A DNA stretch of 64,000 nucleotides from Gimesia aquarii (lineage in GTDB: Bacteria > Planctomycetota > Planctomycetia > Planctomycetales > Planctomycetaceae). Position numbers and translations under genes: made by a program. The number at the start of each line of letters is the position of its first letter. Position 1 is the stretch's first letter. Shown piece after piece: positions 1 to 8,335 of the stretch. The notes beneath the pieces were generated by a model. That model did no database searches, was not told where the DNA came from, and saw nothing but the letters and a program-made list of their open reading frames with translations. Location of the stretch: assembly GCF_007748195.1 (NCBI RefSeq), contig NZ_CP037920.1, positions 3,535,501 to 3,599,500 of the forward strand, read 5' to 3'.

Positions 1-344
1 ACGAGAACGGCGGTAGCGCTGCCGCAAGACTCGCACTGCCTTTGACGCTCGATTCGAATGGTGGTTCCAATGGATCCCGTAGCAAAAAAGCAAAGCGAGA
101 GTTCCATGTGGAAACGGAATTACTCATTCATGGGACCTCAGACCCGCAAGCAGAGGTCACATTATTAGGAGAGAAAATCCCGGTTAGCAAAGAAGGGCGG
201 TTTGCCCTGCGTCTCAGCCTACCCAATGGTAGGCAGGTAATCCCAGCCGTCAATACCTCTTCGAATAAACGTAAGCAACAAACTATTGTGCTTGCGATTG
301 AACGTAATACCAAAGATCTCGAGCCCGTTCAGCTCGACGAGTAA
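1..344 (+). CDS. C-terminal part of a DUF4912-type protein (partial)
   Basis: The reading frame is open from the left edge (first full codon at base 3), so the gene starts outside the window; the TTG at 42 is probably internal. The visible tail has a Gly/Ser/Lys spacer followed by a compact beta-rich module: ELLIHGTSDPQAEVTLLGEK, then a strand around GRFALRLSLPNGRQVIPAV, then KRKQQTIVLAIERNTK. This 'pre-G-x-T-x-P-x-A-x-V-x-L-x-G ... dG-x-F-x-x-R-x-x-L-p-d-G-x-q' pattern matches the end of DUF4912 proteins as I remember the family. No enzymatic role is known to me. It converges with the radical SAM gene, separated by a strong hairpin at 371-397. Confidence 0.6.
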   Translation, partial: ENGGSAAARLALPLTLDSNGGSNGSRSKKAKREFHVETELLIHGTSDPQAEVTLLGEKIPVSKEGRFALRLSLPNGRQVIPAVNTSSNKRKQQTIVLAIERNTKDLEPVQLDE

Positions 345-370
345 GGAAATCGCGCTCGCAACGCCAAATG

Positions 371-397
371 ACTGACAGAGAGCGCTTCTCTGTCAGT
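371..397. terminator. Hairpin between convergent genes
   Basis: Perfect 11-bp stem ACTGACAGAGA / TCTCTGTCAGT (371-381 and 387-397) with a 5-base loop. It lies 26 bases past the stop of the DUF4912-type gene and overlaps the stop codon of the radical SAM gene (393-395). There is no clear T-run on either side, so it may be a bidirectional terminator or an mRNA 3'-end stabiliser. Confidence 0.45.
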
Positions 398-1265
398 CGG
401 CGTTTCCGTAATAGACTTCAGTGGTGAGACCCGTTTTTTCCTTCACCTTTTCCGCAATCTCATCAACTTGCGCAGAACTAAGCGAAGTTACATAATCTTC
501 TGTTGTACGACGTGCTATCGTATAAACCTGAACCAGCTTAATCTCGCCTCCTGACTCAATCACTTCGTTGAGCCGATCACAGTACGCGTCGATTTCTGCT
601 GCATCAGGTGGTTGCTGATTCACCAGCATAAACAAGCTCTGAATCACAATCGGTCGCTGTTTCGCGACGAGTGCGATGTTATCCAGAATCTGTTGAAATC
701 GAATTTTGGTGCGATCAATGGTTTTGAAGTAGCTCTCCGTGCCGGCGTCAAGCTTGGCCCAGATCTCTCCTTGATTTTCATCTAATAGTTTGAGTGCGTT
801 TTGGGTACTTTCCCGATGGAACATACTCGCATTGGTGATTAATACCATTTTGACATCATGCGCTTGATGCTTCTTTTTCAAGTCGGCCACTTCTTTGACA
901 ATGTTGTCAAAATTTTTGTAGGTTGTCGGCTCTCCATCGCCCGAAAATGCGATATCGTTCAGCCTTCGCAGCGCTTCAGGCACCGTAGCAAACTTCGGAT
1001 CTTGATAAATTTCCCCACTCATGACGAACTTCAGCATGTGATCAAGCTCTGCCAGCAGCTGTTCGAAACCGACAAAGCGGGTTTCCGATTCTTCCCTGCG
1101 ATCAACTTGACAGTAAATACAGTCAAAATTACAGATTTTGTCGGGGTTGAGATTCACACCGATCGAAATTCCCTTACTGCGCCGGGATAAAACCGGGTAA
1201 ACAAACTTATTCTCGTGATAAGTTCGTTGATGCTGCGAGTGCAGAGGCAGTGATGATGATGGCAT
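393..1265 (-). CDS. Radical SAM protein
   Basis: A 290-residue protein with the radical SAM cluster motif CxxxCxxC as CNFDCIYC at about residues 45-52, followed by the glycine-rich and TIM-barrel pattern of the superfamily (FSGDGEPTTYKNF near residue 110, where the GGEP-type SAM-binding strand should be). It should bind a [4Fe-4S] cluster and cleave S-adenosylmethionine. The basic N-terminus followed by SKGISIGVNLNPDKICNFDC resembles an uncharacterised radical SAM subgroup related to wyosine/molybdenum-cofactor-type enzymes. The substrate cannot be told from sequence. It stands alone, with ilvC 195 bases upstream on the same strand and a terminator between them. Confidence 0.85.
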   Translation of the reverse strand: MPSSSLPLHSQHQRTYHENKFVYPVLSRRSKGISIGVNLNPDKICNFDCIYCQVDRREESETRFVGFEQLLAELDHMLKFVMSGEIYQDPKFATVPEALRRLNDIAFSGDGEPTTYKNFDNIVKEVADLKKKHQAHDVKMVLITNASMFHRESTQNALKLLDENQGEIWAKLDAGTESYFKTIDRTKIRFQQILDNIALVAKQRPIVIQSLFMLVNQQPPDAAEIDAYCDRLNEVIESGGEIKLVQVYTIARRTTEDYVTSLSSAQVDEIAEKVKEKTGLTTEVYYGNAD

Positions 1266-1396
1266 AGTTCAATTTCCAGAACAAAGTACTCGACTTACTC
1301 TTTTTATATGACTGGTATCTCAGAAAGACAAGTGGAACTTGATTAGTTATCACTCAAGGCAAACAATCTGTACATCTTACTGCGATTTACCATAAA

Positions 1397-1434
1397 AAAT
1401 GCGGTAACGACTATACGAAGCCGCTACCGCATTT
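1397..1434 (-). terminator. Rho-independent terminator of ilvC
   Basis: Inverted repeat AAATGCGGTA (1397-1406) and TACCGCATTT (1425-1434), a perfect 10-bp stem with an 18-base loop. On the minus strand it is followed by TTTTTT, and it sits 26 bases past the ilvC stop. Confidence 0.75.
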
Positions 1435-1459
1435 GTAGTTAAATTTACCGCAGGTGGGA

Positions 1460-2464
1460 TTAGACTTCTTTCGAATCAATCCAGCTCATCATGCGGCGAA
1501 GTTCTTTACCAACTGCTTCGATGGGATGCTGTCGATTCAAGCGTCGAATCGCTTTGAATGAAGCCTGGTTCGCTTTGTTTTCCAGCAACCAGTTCTTGGC
1601 GAATTCACCATTTTGGATCTCTGTCAGAATCTGCTTCATTTCTTTGCGGGTTTCCTCAGTGACGATACGAGGGCCACTGGAATAGTCGCCATACTCGGCT
1701 GTATTGGAAACGCTGTATCGCATGTAGTTCAATCCACCCTGGTAGAACAGGTCAACGATCAGCTTCAATTCATGCATGCACTCAAAGTATGCCATTTCAG
1801 GCTGATAACCAGCTTCAACGAGTGTATCATAACCGGCTTTGACCAGTTCACTGACACCGCCACAAAGAACGACTTGTTCGCCAAACAGGTCGGTTTCTGT
1901 TTCTTCTGCAAAGCTCGTTTCAATCACACCACCACGAGTTCCGCCGATTCCCTTCGCGTACGCGAGAGCCAGTTGGCGGGCACTATCAGAGGCACCTTCG
2001 ACCAAAGCAATCAATGAGGGAACGCCACCGCCTTGGACATATTCGCTACGAACCAGATGCCCCGGACCTTTCGGAGCGACCAGAGCAGCATCAACACCAG
2101 TAGGTGGAACGACCTGGTTAAAGTGGATGTTAAACCCATGCGAGCAGAGCAGCAGATTTCCCTTACTCAGATTGGGAAGAATTTCGCTTTTGTAGAGATC
2201 GCCCTGAACTTCATCAGGTAGCAGAATATTGACTAAGTCACCCGCTTTGGTGGCTTCCGCAAGAGGCACGGGATCAAAGCCATGGCTGACAGCCAAATCG
2301 TAATTTTCGCTCCCTTTGCGTTGTCCAATAATGACATTGCAGCCACTGTCGCGAAGGTTTTGAGCTTGTGCATGTCCCTGGCTTCCGTAGCCGAGAATCG
2401 CGATGGTCTTGTCTTTGAGCAGCGACAAGTCTGCGTCATCATCGTAATAAATTGTAACTGCCAT
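1460..2464 (-). CDS. ilvC: Ketol-acid reductoisomerase
   Basis: Catalyses NADPH-dependent isomeroreduction of 2-acetolactate and 2-aceto-2-hydroxybutyrate, the second step of valine/isoleucine synthesis, in the cytosol with Mg2+. The 334 residues equal the usual class I length. The Rossmann NADP site is clear ([17 protein letters not shown] near residue 26), as is the family segment [15 protein letters not shown] (about 130-144). The C-terminal knotted domain carries the metal-binding acidic residues in [10 protein letters not shown] and [12 protein letters not shown]. The start ATG ([10 protein letters not shown]) has a weak AGGAT upstream. ilvN lies 170 bases upstream on the same strand, so the two are probably cotranscribed; the large subunit ilvB is not in the window. 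Confidence 0.97.
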   Translation of the reverse strand: MAVTIYYDDDADLSLLKDKTIAILGYGSQGHAQAQNLRDSGCNVIIGQRKGSENYDLAVSHGFDPVPLAEATKAGDLVNILLPDEVQGDLYKSEILPNLSKGNLLLCSHGFNIHFNQVVPPTGVDAALVAPKGPGHLVRSEYVQGGGVPSLIALVEGASDSARQLALAYAKGIGGTRGGVIETSFAEETETDLFGEQVVLCGGVSELVKAGYDTLVEAGYQPEMAYFECMHELKLIVDLFYQGGLNYMRYSVSNTAEYGDYSSGPRIVTEETRKEMKQILTEIQNGEFAKNWLLENKANQASFKAIRRLNRQHPIEAVGKELRRMMSWIDSKEV

Positions 2465-2634
2465 AATCCTGATCTCTTGTATTGATGTAATGCTGAAAGA
2501 AGCAGAACCGGTTCCACTTCGATTAGAACTTCTTTAGTCAAATCGTTGCCATCAAACATTCTTTTAGGCAACGCTCTGCGTTGTGGGACAAAACAGCCGT
2601 GAATAGTTAGTCTGCTGTTTGTCTGGTGGAATGA

Positions 2635-3150
2635 TTAAACAGTTTCCACTGCCTTTGAACCAGAGTCTGCTTTGACTGTTTCGGAACGTAACAGTGCGAT
2701 TCGTCCTGTACGCACGATCTCCAGAATTCCAAAAGGCCTCATCACATCGATGAATGCATTGATCTTGGATTCCTGACCTGAGATTTCGATCATCACGTTT
2801 TCAGAGCTCACGTCAACGATTTTCGCACGGAAAATGTCGACTAATTCACGAATTTCTGATCGTGACGTTCCCGAGGTCGAGACTTTCATCAGCATCAGGT
2901 CACGCTCTACATAGTCCTCGCCGGAAAAATCGACCACTTTCACAACGGTTACCAGCTTTTCTAACTGCTTTCGGACCTGATCCAGTTTGTTGTAATCCCC
3001 TACGACAAAGGTAATTCGGGAAAATTCGGGTTCTTCCGTTTCACCGACAGCCAGGCTCTCGATGTTAAACGCACGCGAAGCGAGCATGCCTGAAATATGG
3101 GCCAAGACACCCGGTTGGTTCATGACTAATGCAGAAAGAACGTGTTTCAT
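2635..3150 (-). CDS. ilvN: Acetolactate synthase small (regulatory) subunit
   Basis: Regulatory subunit of acetohydroxyacid synthase, which binds valine and activates the catalytic subunit. The 171 residues fit the long form (IlvH/IlvN type). The N-terminal ACT domain is evident (HVLSALVMNQPGVLAHISGM, then FNIESLAVGETEEPEFSRIT), and the C-terminal ALS_ss_C domain contains RSEIRELVDIFRAKIVDVS and the conserved MRPFGILEIVRTGRIALLR. It precedes ilvC on the minus strand. The catalytic subunit must be encoded elsewhere. The symbol ilvH would serve equally well. Confidence 0.95.
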   Translation of the reverse strand: MKHVLSALVMNQPGVLAHISGMLASRAFNIESLAVGETEEPEFSRITFVVGDYNKLDQVRKQLEKLVTVVKVVDFSGEDYVERDLMLMKVSTSGTSRSEIRELVDIFRAKIVDVSSENVMIEISGQESKINAFIDVMRPFGILEIVRTGRIALLRSETVKADSGSKAVETV

Positions 3151-3490
3151 CCCAAAACCTTAATGTGTAATTCAATCAAAAACAGGGGTAACGTGAAAAT
3201 CACCGAAGCGTTTAGTTTAGTCTTGTCTCAGAGCACGAGCAAGTCCCGACGTCGATATCTCAGTGCACTCGGCTGAGGATCAGGCGGGTTAGACCGATTA
3301 TGTGCCTCTCTCATCAGTGGACTGGACAGGGGAAAGCCGAAATGGGTTCGTTTTGACTTCCCGGCGGGGGGAGTCTTTCATTTTGTACATTCAGTCAATA
3401 CCATGGTTTTGACAGTCGAATGTGACTCTGTTTTAATAGTCAACCAGTTTACCGCTGATTTTTTCTCCTTATATCTGATCGAGAGCACGG
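3151..3490. other. Divergent intergenic region ilvN / recJ
   Basis: 340 bases with no convincing ORF. It separates the minus-strand ilv genes from plus-strand recJ and must hold promoters for both. A clear sigma-70-like promoter for recJ is annotated at 3409-3437. For ilvN I see only a weak candidate on the minus strand (TTGCTC, 17 bases, TAAACT, around 3210-3240). No leader peptide or attenuator hairpin was recognised. Confidence 0.6.
3409..3437 (+). promoter_or_regulatory. Sigma-70-type promoter of recJ
   Basis: TTGACA at 3409-3414 is a perfect -35 box. A 17-base spacer follows, then TTTAAT (3432-3437), five of six matches to the -10 consensus. The recJ start codon is at 3491, giving a leader of about 45 bases. 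Confidence 0.65.
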
Positions 3491-5254
3491 ATGACTCAAA
3501 ACTGGCGATTTGCTCCTCACGATGAATCTCAGGTCCGCCGTCTCAGTGGGGAAATGCGGATCTCTCCACTTCTTGCCCAGGTCTTAATTGCAAGAGGACT
3601 TCAAGATGCAGCTGCGGCGCGGAGCTTCATTGACGCTAAAATGAACGACCTGCTGGAGCCCAGTTCCATGCCGGGCATCGAAGACGCAGCCGACCGCGTG
3701 ATCGCCGCGCTAAATGCCAAACGTCGCATCACCATTTACGGCGACTACGATGTGGATGGCATGACCTCCACCAGCATTCTGCTCCAGTGCTTAACATTAG
3801 CAAACGGAGAGTGCGACTATTACATTCCCAACCGTCTGGAAGATGGATATGGATTAAGCTGTGACTCGATTCAAACATTGCACGAAGAAGATCCACAGCG
3901 GCTCGTCATCACCGTCGATTGTGGAATCACCAGTGTGAAAGAAGCGGCACTCGCCAAAGAGCTGGGGCTGGAGCTGATCATCACCGATCATCATCAAATG
4001 AGCGATGAACTTCCCGAGGCGGCGTGTCTGGTACATCCCCGCTTGCCCGGCAGTACGTATGAATTTCCTCATCTCTGCGGGGCAGGGGTTGCTTTAAAGT
4101 TGGCCTGGGCCGTGTGTCAAAAATTGGGCGATGGTCAGAAAGCATCGCCTCAAATGCGCGAGTACCTCAAGTGCGCAGTCGGGTTGGCAGCGATTGGAAC
4201 CGTGGCGGATGTCGTTCCCCTGCTCGGTGAAAACCGAGTGCTTGTGAAATACGGTTTAAGCGCCTTCACCGAAAGAGCGCCGTTAGGTTTGCTGGAACTC
4301 TTGAAAGTCGCGGAAATCAAGCCCGACCAGAAACTCGATACCGAAGATATCGGCTTCGCCATTGCGCCACGCTTGAATGCCGCAGGTCGACTGGGGCAGG
4401 CAAGGCTGGCTGTCGAACTGTTAACCACCACAAATCAGGATCGCGCGACTCAGTTGGCGGCTTACCTCGACGAGCTGAATAAAAATCGCAGAACCGTGGA
4501 ACGGCGGATTCTCAAACAGGCCAAAGAAATGGTCGATGAGAATGAAGACTGGGCCGACCATGCGACACTGGTCTTAGCGCATGCAGACTGGCATCCCGGC
4601 GTGATCGGCATCGTCGCCAATCGAGTCGCCGAGCATTATGAAAAGCCAACCGTCATGATTGCCCTGGATGCGAACTCGCAAACTGGACAAGGCTCCGCGC
4701 GGTCGTTTGCAGGCTTTGATTTGCATGCCGGCTTCACAGGTTGTTCCGAACACCTGATCCGCTTTGGCGGTCATCAGGCAGCCGCCGGACTCAAAATCGC
4801 GGAAGAGAAAATAGAGGACTTCCGACGCGCGTTTGCCGAATTTGCAGCCTGTGCGCCACAGCCCTCTGATGAAGAGTTACAGATGCGGATCGACGCCGAA
4901 GTCTGTTTAAACGAAATCACAAAACAGGCAGTGCAGGAGCTGGACCGCCTTGGACCATTCGGACAGGAAAACCCACGGCCCCAATTTGTAGCGACCCGCG
5001 TTGATCTCGCAGAGCCGCCGCGCACGATGGGAGAAGGGGGGCGGCATCTTTCATTGGTCTTCCAGCAACACAAAACCAAGATCCGCGCGATCGCCTTTGG
5101 CAAAGGCGAATGGGCCAACCAGATGCAGGAAGACGGCGGTCCATTCTCCATCAGCTTCGCTCCCAGCATCAATAAATTTCGCGGTTTCGAAAATGTGCAG
5201 TTGCATTTGAAAGATTGGATCTCCGAAAAATCAACCGCACCACTACCTTCCTGA
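3491..5254 (+). CDS. recJ: Single-stranded-DNA-specific 5'-3' exonuclease RecJ
   Basis: RecJ degrades single-stranded DNA 5' to 3' in recombination, mismatch and base-excision repair. At 587 residues it has normal length. The DHH phosphoesterase domain is visible: motif [14 protein letters not shown] (near residue 81, metal-binding aspartates), the AVITVDCG-like strand ITVDCGITS, and DHH in [12 protein letters not shown] (near 165). The DHHA1 domain carries [11 protein letters not shown] (near 423), and a C-terminal OB-fold follows ([12 protein letters not shown] onward). The gene is preceded by its own promoter and has no cotranscribed partner; the next 600 bases are gene-poor. Confidence 0.96.
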   Translation: MTQNWRFAPHDESQVRRLSGEMRISPLLAQVLIARGLQDAAAARSFIDAKMNDLLEPSSMPGIEDAADRVIAALNAKRRITIYGDYDVDGMTSTSILLQCLTLANGECDYYIPNRLEDGYGLSCDSIQTLHEEDPQRLVITVDCGITSVKEAALAKELGLELIITDHHQMSDELPEAACLVHPRLPGSTYEFPHLCGAGVALKLAWAVCQKLGDGQKASPQMREYLKCAVGLAAIGTVADVVPLLGENRVLVKYGLSAFTERAPLGLLELLKVAEIKPDQKLDTEDIGFAIAPRLNAAGRLGQARLAVELLTTTNQDRATQLAAYLDELNKNRRTVERRILKQAKEMVDENEDWADHATLVLAHADWHPGVIGIVANRVAEHYEKPTVMIALDANSQTGQGSARSFAGFDLHAGFTGCSEHLIRFGGHQAAAGLKIAEEKIEDFRRAFAEFAACAPQPSDEELQMRIDAEVCLNEITKQAVQELDRLGPFGQENPRPQFVATRVDLAEPPRTMGEGGRHLSLVFQQHKTKIRAIAFGKGEWANQMQEDGGPFSISFAPSINKFRGFENVQLHLKDWISEKSTAPLPS

Positions 5255-5862
5255 TCTTCAGTGCTCATTTTGAACTTGACGCCGCCGTGCAGAGAGTGAA
5301 ACTCCTGATTTATGTCTCGCGCGCGCGAGGGAAAAAATTCGGAATGCTGAAGACTTCTGCCCCTGTGGATGTCATCACTATAAAACCCCCTCGTTTGAGC
5401 AAGCTTTCAAAAATCGCTAGCAAAACCGGTTCCCGATCTTCACTAATTTGACTACCGATTTGCACCCTGGATGAGCTCAAATCGTGTTTCCACTCGTCAC
5501 GAATTAACCAACTCTCAGACAAAACTGCGCAAATATCAAACTTGACCACCTCCCGCCATTCGCGATGATAGTTGAGGTTCAAACAACGAACCTTCCAACA
5601 ACAAGAAAGAAAGGAGCTAAAACGAAAAAACAAACACCACATAACAGATCCTCCTTGAAAGGAATCAAATCAAACACACCAGGCAGCCGCAACAAAGCAC
5701 TGCAATTGCTGCAGCACAAAGACTGCCCAACAGATTCTACCCGATAGACACGAACAGATCGGAGATGAAGATTGTGCAGGTGTTGTAAGAACTGAAAGTC
5801 AAAGCATTGAGATCCAGAATTCGTTGTAGTGTTCCCTACTCGGTGCAGGACAGAGGTTGGAA
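5255..5862. other. Gene-poor stretch after recJ
   Basis: About 600 bases with no secure gene. It contains a 14-base perfect palindrome CTCGCGCGCGCGAG (5316-5329) and an AC-rich tract at 5580-5660. One minus-strand ORF (5310-5642) has a coding-like stretch and is listed separately as doubtful. Plus-strand ORFs here look like chance. Confidence 0.5.
5310..5642 (-). CDS. Doubtful small ORF, unknown
   Basis: A 110-residue frame beginning MWCLFFRFSSFLSCCWK and continuing through a plausible globular stretch (REWREVVKFDICAVLSESW, then DREPVLLAIFESLLKRGG) without stops. The middle has amino acid use like a real protein, while the first 25 residues look like translated intergenic DNA, so if it is a gene the start may lie further in or it may be a remnant. 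No family was recognised and no clear ribosome binding site is present. Confidence 0.25.
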   Translation of the reverse strand: MWCLFFRFSSFLSCCWKVRCLNLNYHREWREVVKFDICAVLSESWLIRDEWKHDLSSSRVQIGSQISEDREPVLLAIFESLLKRGGFIVMTSTGAEVFSIPNFFPRARET

Positions 5863-6270
5863 TTACAGTGAATCATTCGAACTAGAGTCGGGGCAGCCAT
5901 TGCTCTCCATGCGCTTGTTCGGTGTCCTCTCGAGAAGCCAGAAGGCGATACCAAAGCTGATATACTCGACGAGTATAATAAGCCAGTTGATGTTGGCAAA
6001 AAATGAGATAAACATGACAACAAGAACTGCTATCAGAGAAACTATCGCAACAAATATCCTCCTGCGATAACTACCTTTCATTCGAGCCAAAGTTATTGTT
6101 CCTGCAATCGCGATCGGAAGATAGACGCAGATCCAAATACCATAGTAGAATCCGACTGCCCCAGCAAACTTCGGATCTCCTCGATCTAGCAACATCACTA
6201 AGATCCAGATCACACCCCACCCACCAAGGAAGTAGCCAAATAAAAAAAGGAACGGTGCAAACAGTTTCAT
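5863..6270 (-). CDS. Small integral membrane protein, unknown
   Basis: 135 residues with four predicted membrane helices: residues 2-27 (FAPFLFLFGYFLGGWGVIWI), 40-62, 72-92 (FVAIVSLIAVLVVMFISFFA) and 95-112. The short C-terminal tail TPNKRMESNGCPDSSSNDSL is hydrophilic and out of character with the rest. It is read from DNA (CGAACAAGCGCATGGAG on the minus strand) that looks like the left end of an integron attC-type site, which would explain the odd tail. No family was recognised. It is isolated and faces away from the next genes. Confidence 0.6.
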   Translation of the reverse strand: MKLFAPFLFLFGYFLGGWGVIWILVMLLDRGDPKFAGAVGFYYGIWICVYLPIAIAGTITLARMKGSYRRRIFVAIVSLIAVLVVMFISFFANINWLIILVEYISFGIAFWLLERTPNKRMESNGCPDSSSNDSL

Positions 6271-6777
6271 TTCTTCACCGAACTTGTTGTTTATCTATAA
6301 TCCCTTGTTTATGTGTTGTGCTGATAGGGATCAAAAATGTGCAAATGACCGATTTTGTTTCGATATGATGTCACAGAGGCTTAATACTTCTCATTAACGT
6401 TATGAAATATAGGGGAAACTCATCATTCAGGAAACAACCCGTTTCCTTTATCTCATAAACCCCATTTGATTTTCGCTTAAAAACTATTCACGGCTTGATT
6501 TGGGTTAATTGTAGTAACTTGATCAGCACAAATCTATTTTGTGTCGAATATTTCCTGCTTGCCTGAAGTATCAGGGCTCAAGGAAACAATAATGGACCAG
6601 GTCTCTTATTGGTTATTGGTGTTTGACCGGGTATTTACCAGACATATATTGTTAGCATAAAGTGTCAAAGGAGTTATTTCTTGAACTGAAATTCCGAGAG
6701 AGTATCATGTTTAGTATATATGATATGAATCCCCTAGTGTATCCGATTAACGACTATGACAGCTTGAGATTTAGACA
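6271..6777. other. AT-rich intergenic region with dispersed repeat copy
   Basis: About 500 AT-rich bases between divergent small genes. It contains the first copy of the AATAATGGACCAGGTC repeat (6583-6604). An ORF at 6662-6865 overlaps the following gene out of frame and is not believed. No promoter with both boxes was found. Confidence 0.5.
6583..6604 (+). repeat. Dispersed short repeat, copy 1
   Basis: A 22-base segment with core AATAATGGACCAGGTC that is identical to 8295-8316. Related copies lie at 7393-7410 and 10406-10423. The centre GACC-A-GGTC is an inverted repeat. It sits upstream of the DUF4274-like gene. Confidence 0.7.
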
Positions 6778-7386
6778 ATGGCAAAGAAGGTTCGAAAGAA
6801 AACGAAGGCAGAACTGGCTGATCCTGCTTTTCGCAAACGTGCTACCACTCAATCTAAGGTGCTAACACTATCCTATTCTGAATGTGATAAACTAGCAAAA
6901 TCTAGACATCAATACATTCTAGATGTGGCGGCCAGTGAATGGATCAACCGCTTTGAGAGCATAGACGACGATGCTGCTTTCGAGAAAGAGTGTCGCAAGT
7001 GGGACAAGTTGCGACGGGAATTCGTGAAGTCAGTTTCCAAACCTCTCGATATTCACTGCTTTACTTGCAACTATGATGCGTCGAATGGCATGAAGCCACT
7101 GATTCAGTTGGGAAAACACCCATCGTGTGATGCTGGAACTGCGCTTCGTCTTTTCTGGGTATATGAACCAGTCTTCTATTATTCTCAATATGCTACGATT
7201 TCAGAATGCGCTTATGAAGAAGATCAGGATGCGATGAGACTTCTCAAGGCTATAGAGCGTCGATTCAAGAAAAGTAACTTCAAGACACACAAGATTTATT
7301 TTGACCCAAAACCTTGGCTTGAGGCATGTGAAGTTGATCTCGAATCGCTCCGGCTACCAGATTCGATGCTTGTGTCCGTTCCCTAA
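6778..7386 (+). CDS. DUF4274-like protein
   Basis: 202 residues, soluble, with a basic N-terminus (MAKKVRKKTKAELADPAFRK). The centre contains a pattern I associate with DUF4274 immunity/stress-type proteins: FTCNYDASNGMKPLIQLGKH followed by PSCDAGTALRLFWVYEP. This is the 'Y-N-w-d-D-G ... I ... h-p-x-C-D-x-G-T-A-L-x-l-F-W' signature. The biochemical role is unknown to me. It starts with ATG and runs alone, with copies of the 16-base repeat on both sides and an attC-like half site downstream, consistent with a cassette-like unit. The ORF is convincing; the family assignment is moderate. Confidence 0.6.
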   Translation: MAKKVRKKTKAELADPAFRKRATTQSKVLTLSYSECDKLAKSRHQYILDVAASEWINRFESIDDDAAFEKECRKWDKLRREFVKSVSKPLDIHCFTCNYDASNGMKPLIQLGKHPSCDAGTALRLFWVYEPVFYYSQYATISECAYEEDQDAMRLLKAIERRFKKSNFKTHKIYFDPKPWLEACEVDLESLRLPDSMLVSVP

Positions 7387-7392
7387 AAAAGT

Positions 7393-7410
7393 AATAATAG
7401 ACTAGGTCTC
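7393..7410 (+). repeat. Dispersed short repeat, diverged copy
   Basis: AATAATAGACTAGGTCTC, two substitutions from the core AATAATGGACCAGGTC plus shared flank. It begins 7 bases past the stop of the DUF4274-like gene. Confidence 0.55.
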
Positions 7411-7540
7411 TTTTGTTACTTCATATCTCATTTCGCATCGACTTTCCAACGGATTGGACCTATGATGAACTGTACGAATTCAACTGGCAAGATCTTAAGA
7501 ATAAACCCAATTGCTTCAACAAAATCGACTACGATGCAAT

Positions 7541-7590
7541 CACATAACAACGTCGTTCGCCGCGGCCCGGTGAACAGTAACGTTAGGTGC
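7541..7590 (+). other. Possible attC-like recombination half-site
   Basis: CACATAAC (7541-7548) and CGTTAGGTGC (7581-7590) resemble the outer inverted core sites of an integron attC. The intervening CGCCGCGGCCCGGTGA is like the inner right half of attC sites recalled from planctomycete gene cassettes. The left inner half is missing, so this would be a damaged site. It lies immediately before the next gene (start 7601). Confidence 0.25.
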
Positions 7591-7600
7591 AAGGATAGAT

Positions 7601-8176
7601 ATGGCGCAGAATCCATTTTATGTTTATGCCCTAAAAGATCCTAGGGAGAAACCGGCTAAAACTTTCTACATAGGAAAAGGTACTGGTAATCGTGCTTGGG
7701 AGCATCAAACACAGATTGATGATTCAGAAAAAGGGAAAGTGATTCAGGCCATTCATGACGCAGGTCTTTCTGTTCTCCACACAGTCATCTCTGATAATTT
7801 AACCGAAGAACAATCGCTAAAAATCGAAGCGGAGCTTATTTCAGGATTTGGTATCAGATCTCAAGGTGGTTTACTTACTAACCGCGTTAAACCAAACCCA
7901 AATAATATTTCCAAACGCATCAAGGTAAACATACCTGATGGATGTTATGAAAAGGCTCAAATGGGCTTAGGCATACTTAAATCAGCAGTTATGGAGCTAG
8001 CTAAGGCAAACCCTGAAGGTATTAAAAACTCTGATGCGGCTAAATATCTTGGTTTGCAGTCAGATTATGGTGGTGGTTCTAAAGATTATTTAAGCTACAG
8101 TGTACTAGGCATTCTAATGAAAGAAGGCCGTATAGTTCGCGACGAGAAAAAGACGCATATTGCAAAGTCAGAGTAG
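7601..8176 (+). CDS. GIY-YIG nuclease-domain protein with C-terminal winged-helix-like region
   Basis: 191 residues. The N-terminal 100 residues are a GIY-YIG nuclease of the LEM3-like type: FYVYALKDP (the 'GIY' strand), FYIGKGTGNRAWEH ('YIG' with the following Lys and Arg), and the catalytic-type glutamate in the helix KIEAELISGFG. The C-terminal 80 residues (LGILKSAVMELAKANPEGIK, then NSDAAKYLGLQSDYGGGSKD and SYSVLGILMKEGRI) look like a winged helix for DNA binding. Such a pair suggests a DNA endonuclease, perhaps restriction-like, but no methyltransferase lies nearby. Start ATG is supported by AAGGA 7 bases upstream. The gene is flanked by attC-like half-sites. Confidence 0.75.
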   Translation: MAQNPFYVYALKDPREKPAKTFYIGKGTGNRAWEHQTQIDDSEKGKVIQAIHDAGLSVLHTVISDNLTEEQSLKIEAELISGFGIRSQGGLLTNRVKPNPNNISKRIKVNIPDGCYEKAQMGLGILKSAVMELAKANPEGIKNSDAAKYLGLQSDYGGGSKDYLSYSVLGILMKEGRIVRDEKKTHIAKSE

Positions 8177-8207
8177 GCACCTACCTAGTCAATCAACTTC
8201 GTGCCTA
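8174..8207 (+). terminator. Weak hairpin at the end of the GIY-YIG gene
   Basis: TAGGCAC (8174-8180, including the stop codon) pairs with GTGCCTA (8201-8207) around a 20-base loop. No T-run follows. It could be part of a cassette recombination site rather than a terminator; the following bases (CGCCGGTTATTGGGGCGTTA, 8211-8230) resemble an attC right half. Confidence 0.3.
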
Positions 8208-8294
8208 TGGCGCCGGTTATTGGGGCGTTATCCAATAAACTCATTCGTTTCTTCAGACGTCCTGTAATTCGATCGTTTTAAAAGACACTCTTTA

Positions 8295-8316
8295 GAAACA
8301 ATAATGGACCAGGTCT
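8295..8316 (+). repeat. Dispersed short repeat, copy 2
   Basis: Identical over 22 bases to 6583-6604 (core AATAATGGACCAGGTC). It lies 20 bases beyond the 3' end of the minus-strand winged-helix gene. Confidence 0.7.
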
Positions 8317-8335
8317 TTTTTGGGGTGGTTCATTC

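Noticed and set aside
1613-2195. Plus-strand ORFs inside ilvC
   Set aside because: Antisense shadows of a highly conserved gene.
5215-5451. 78-residue plus-strand ORF after recJ
   Set aside because: It overlaps the end of recJ out of frame, has no ribosome binding site, and its composition resembles random translation.
6662-6865. 67-residue plus-strand ORF overlapping the DUF4274-like gene
   Set aside because: Most of it is the shifted frame of 6778-7386; no start signal.
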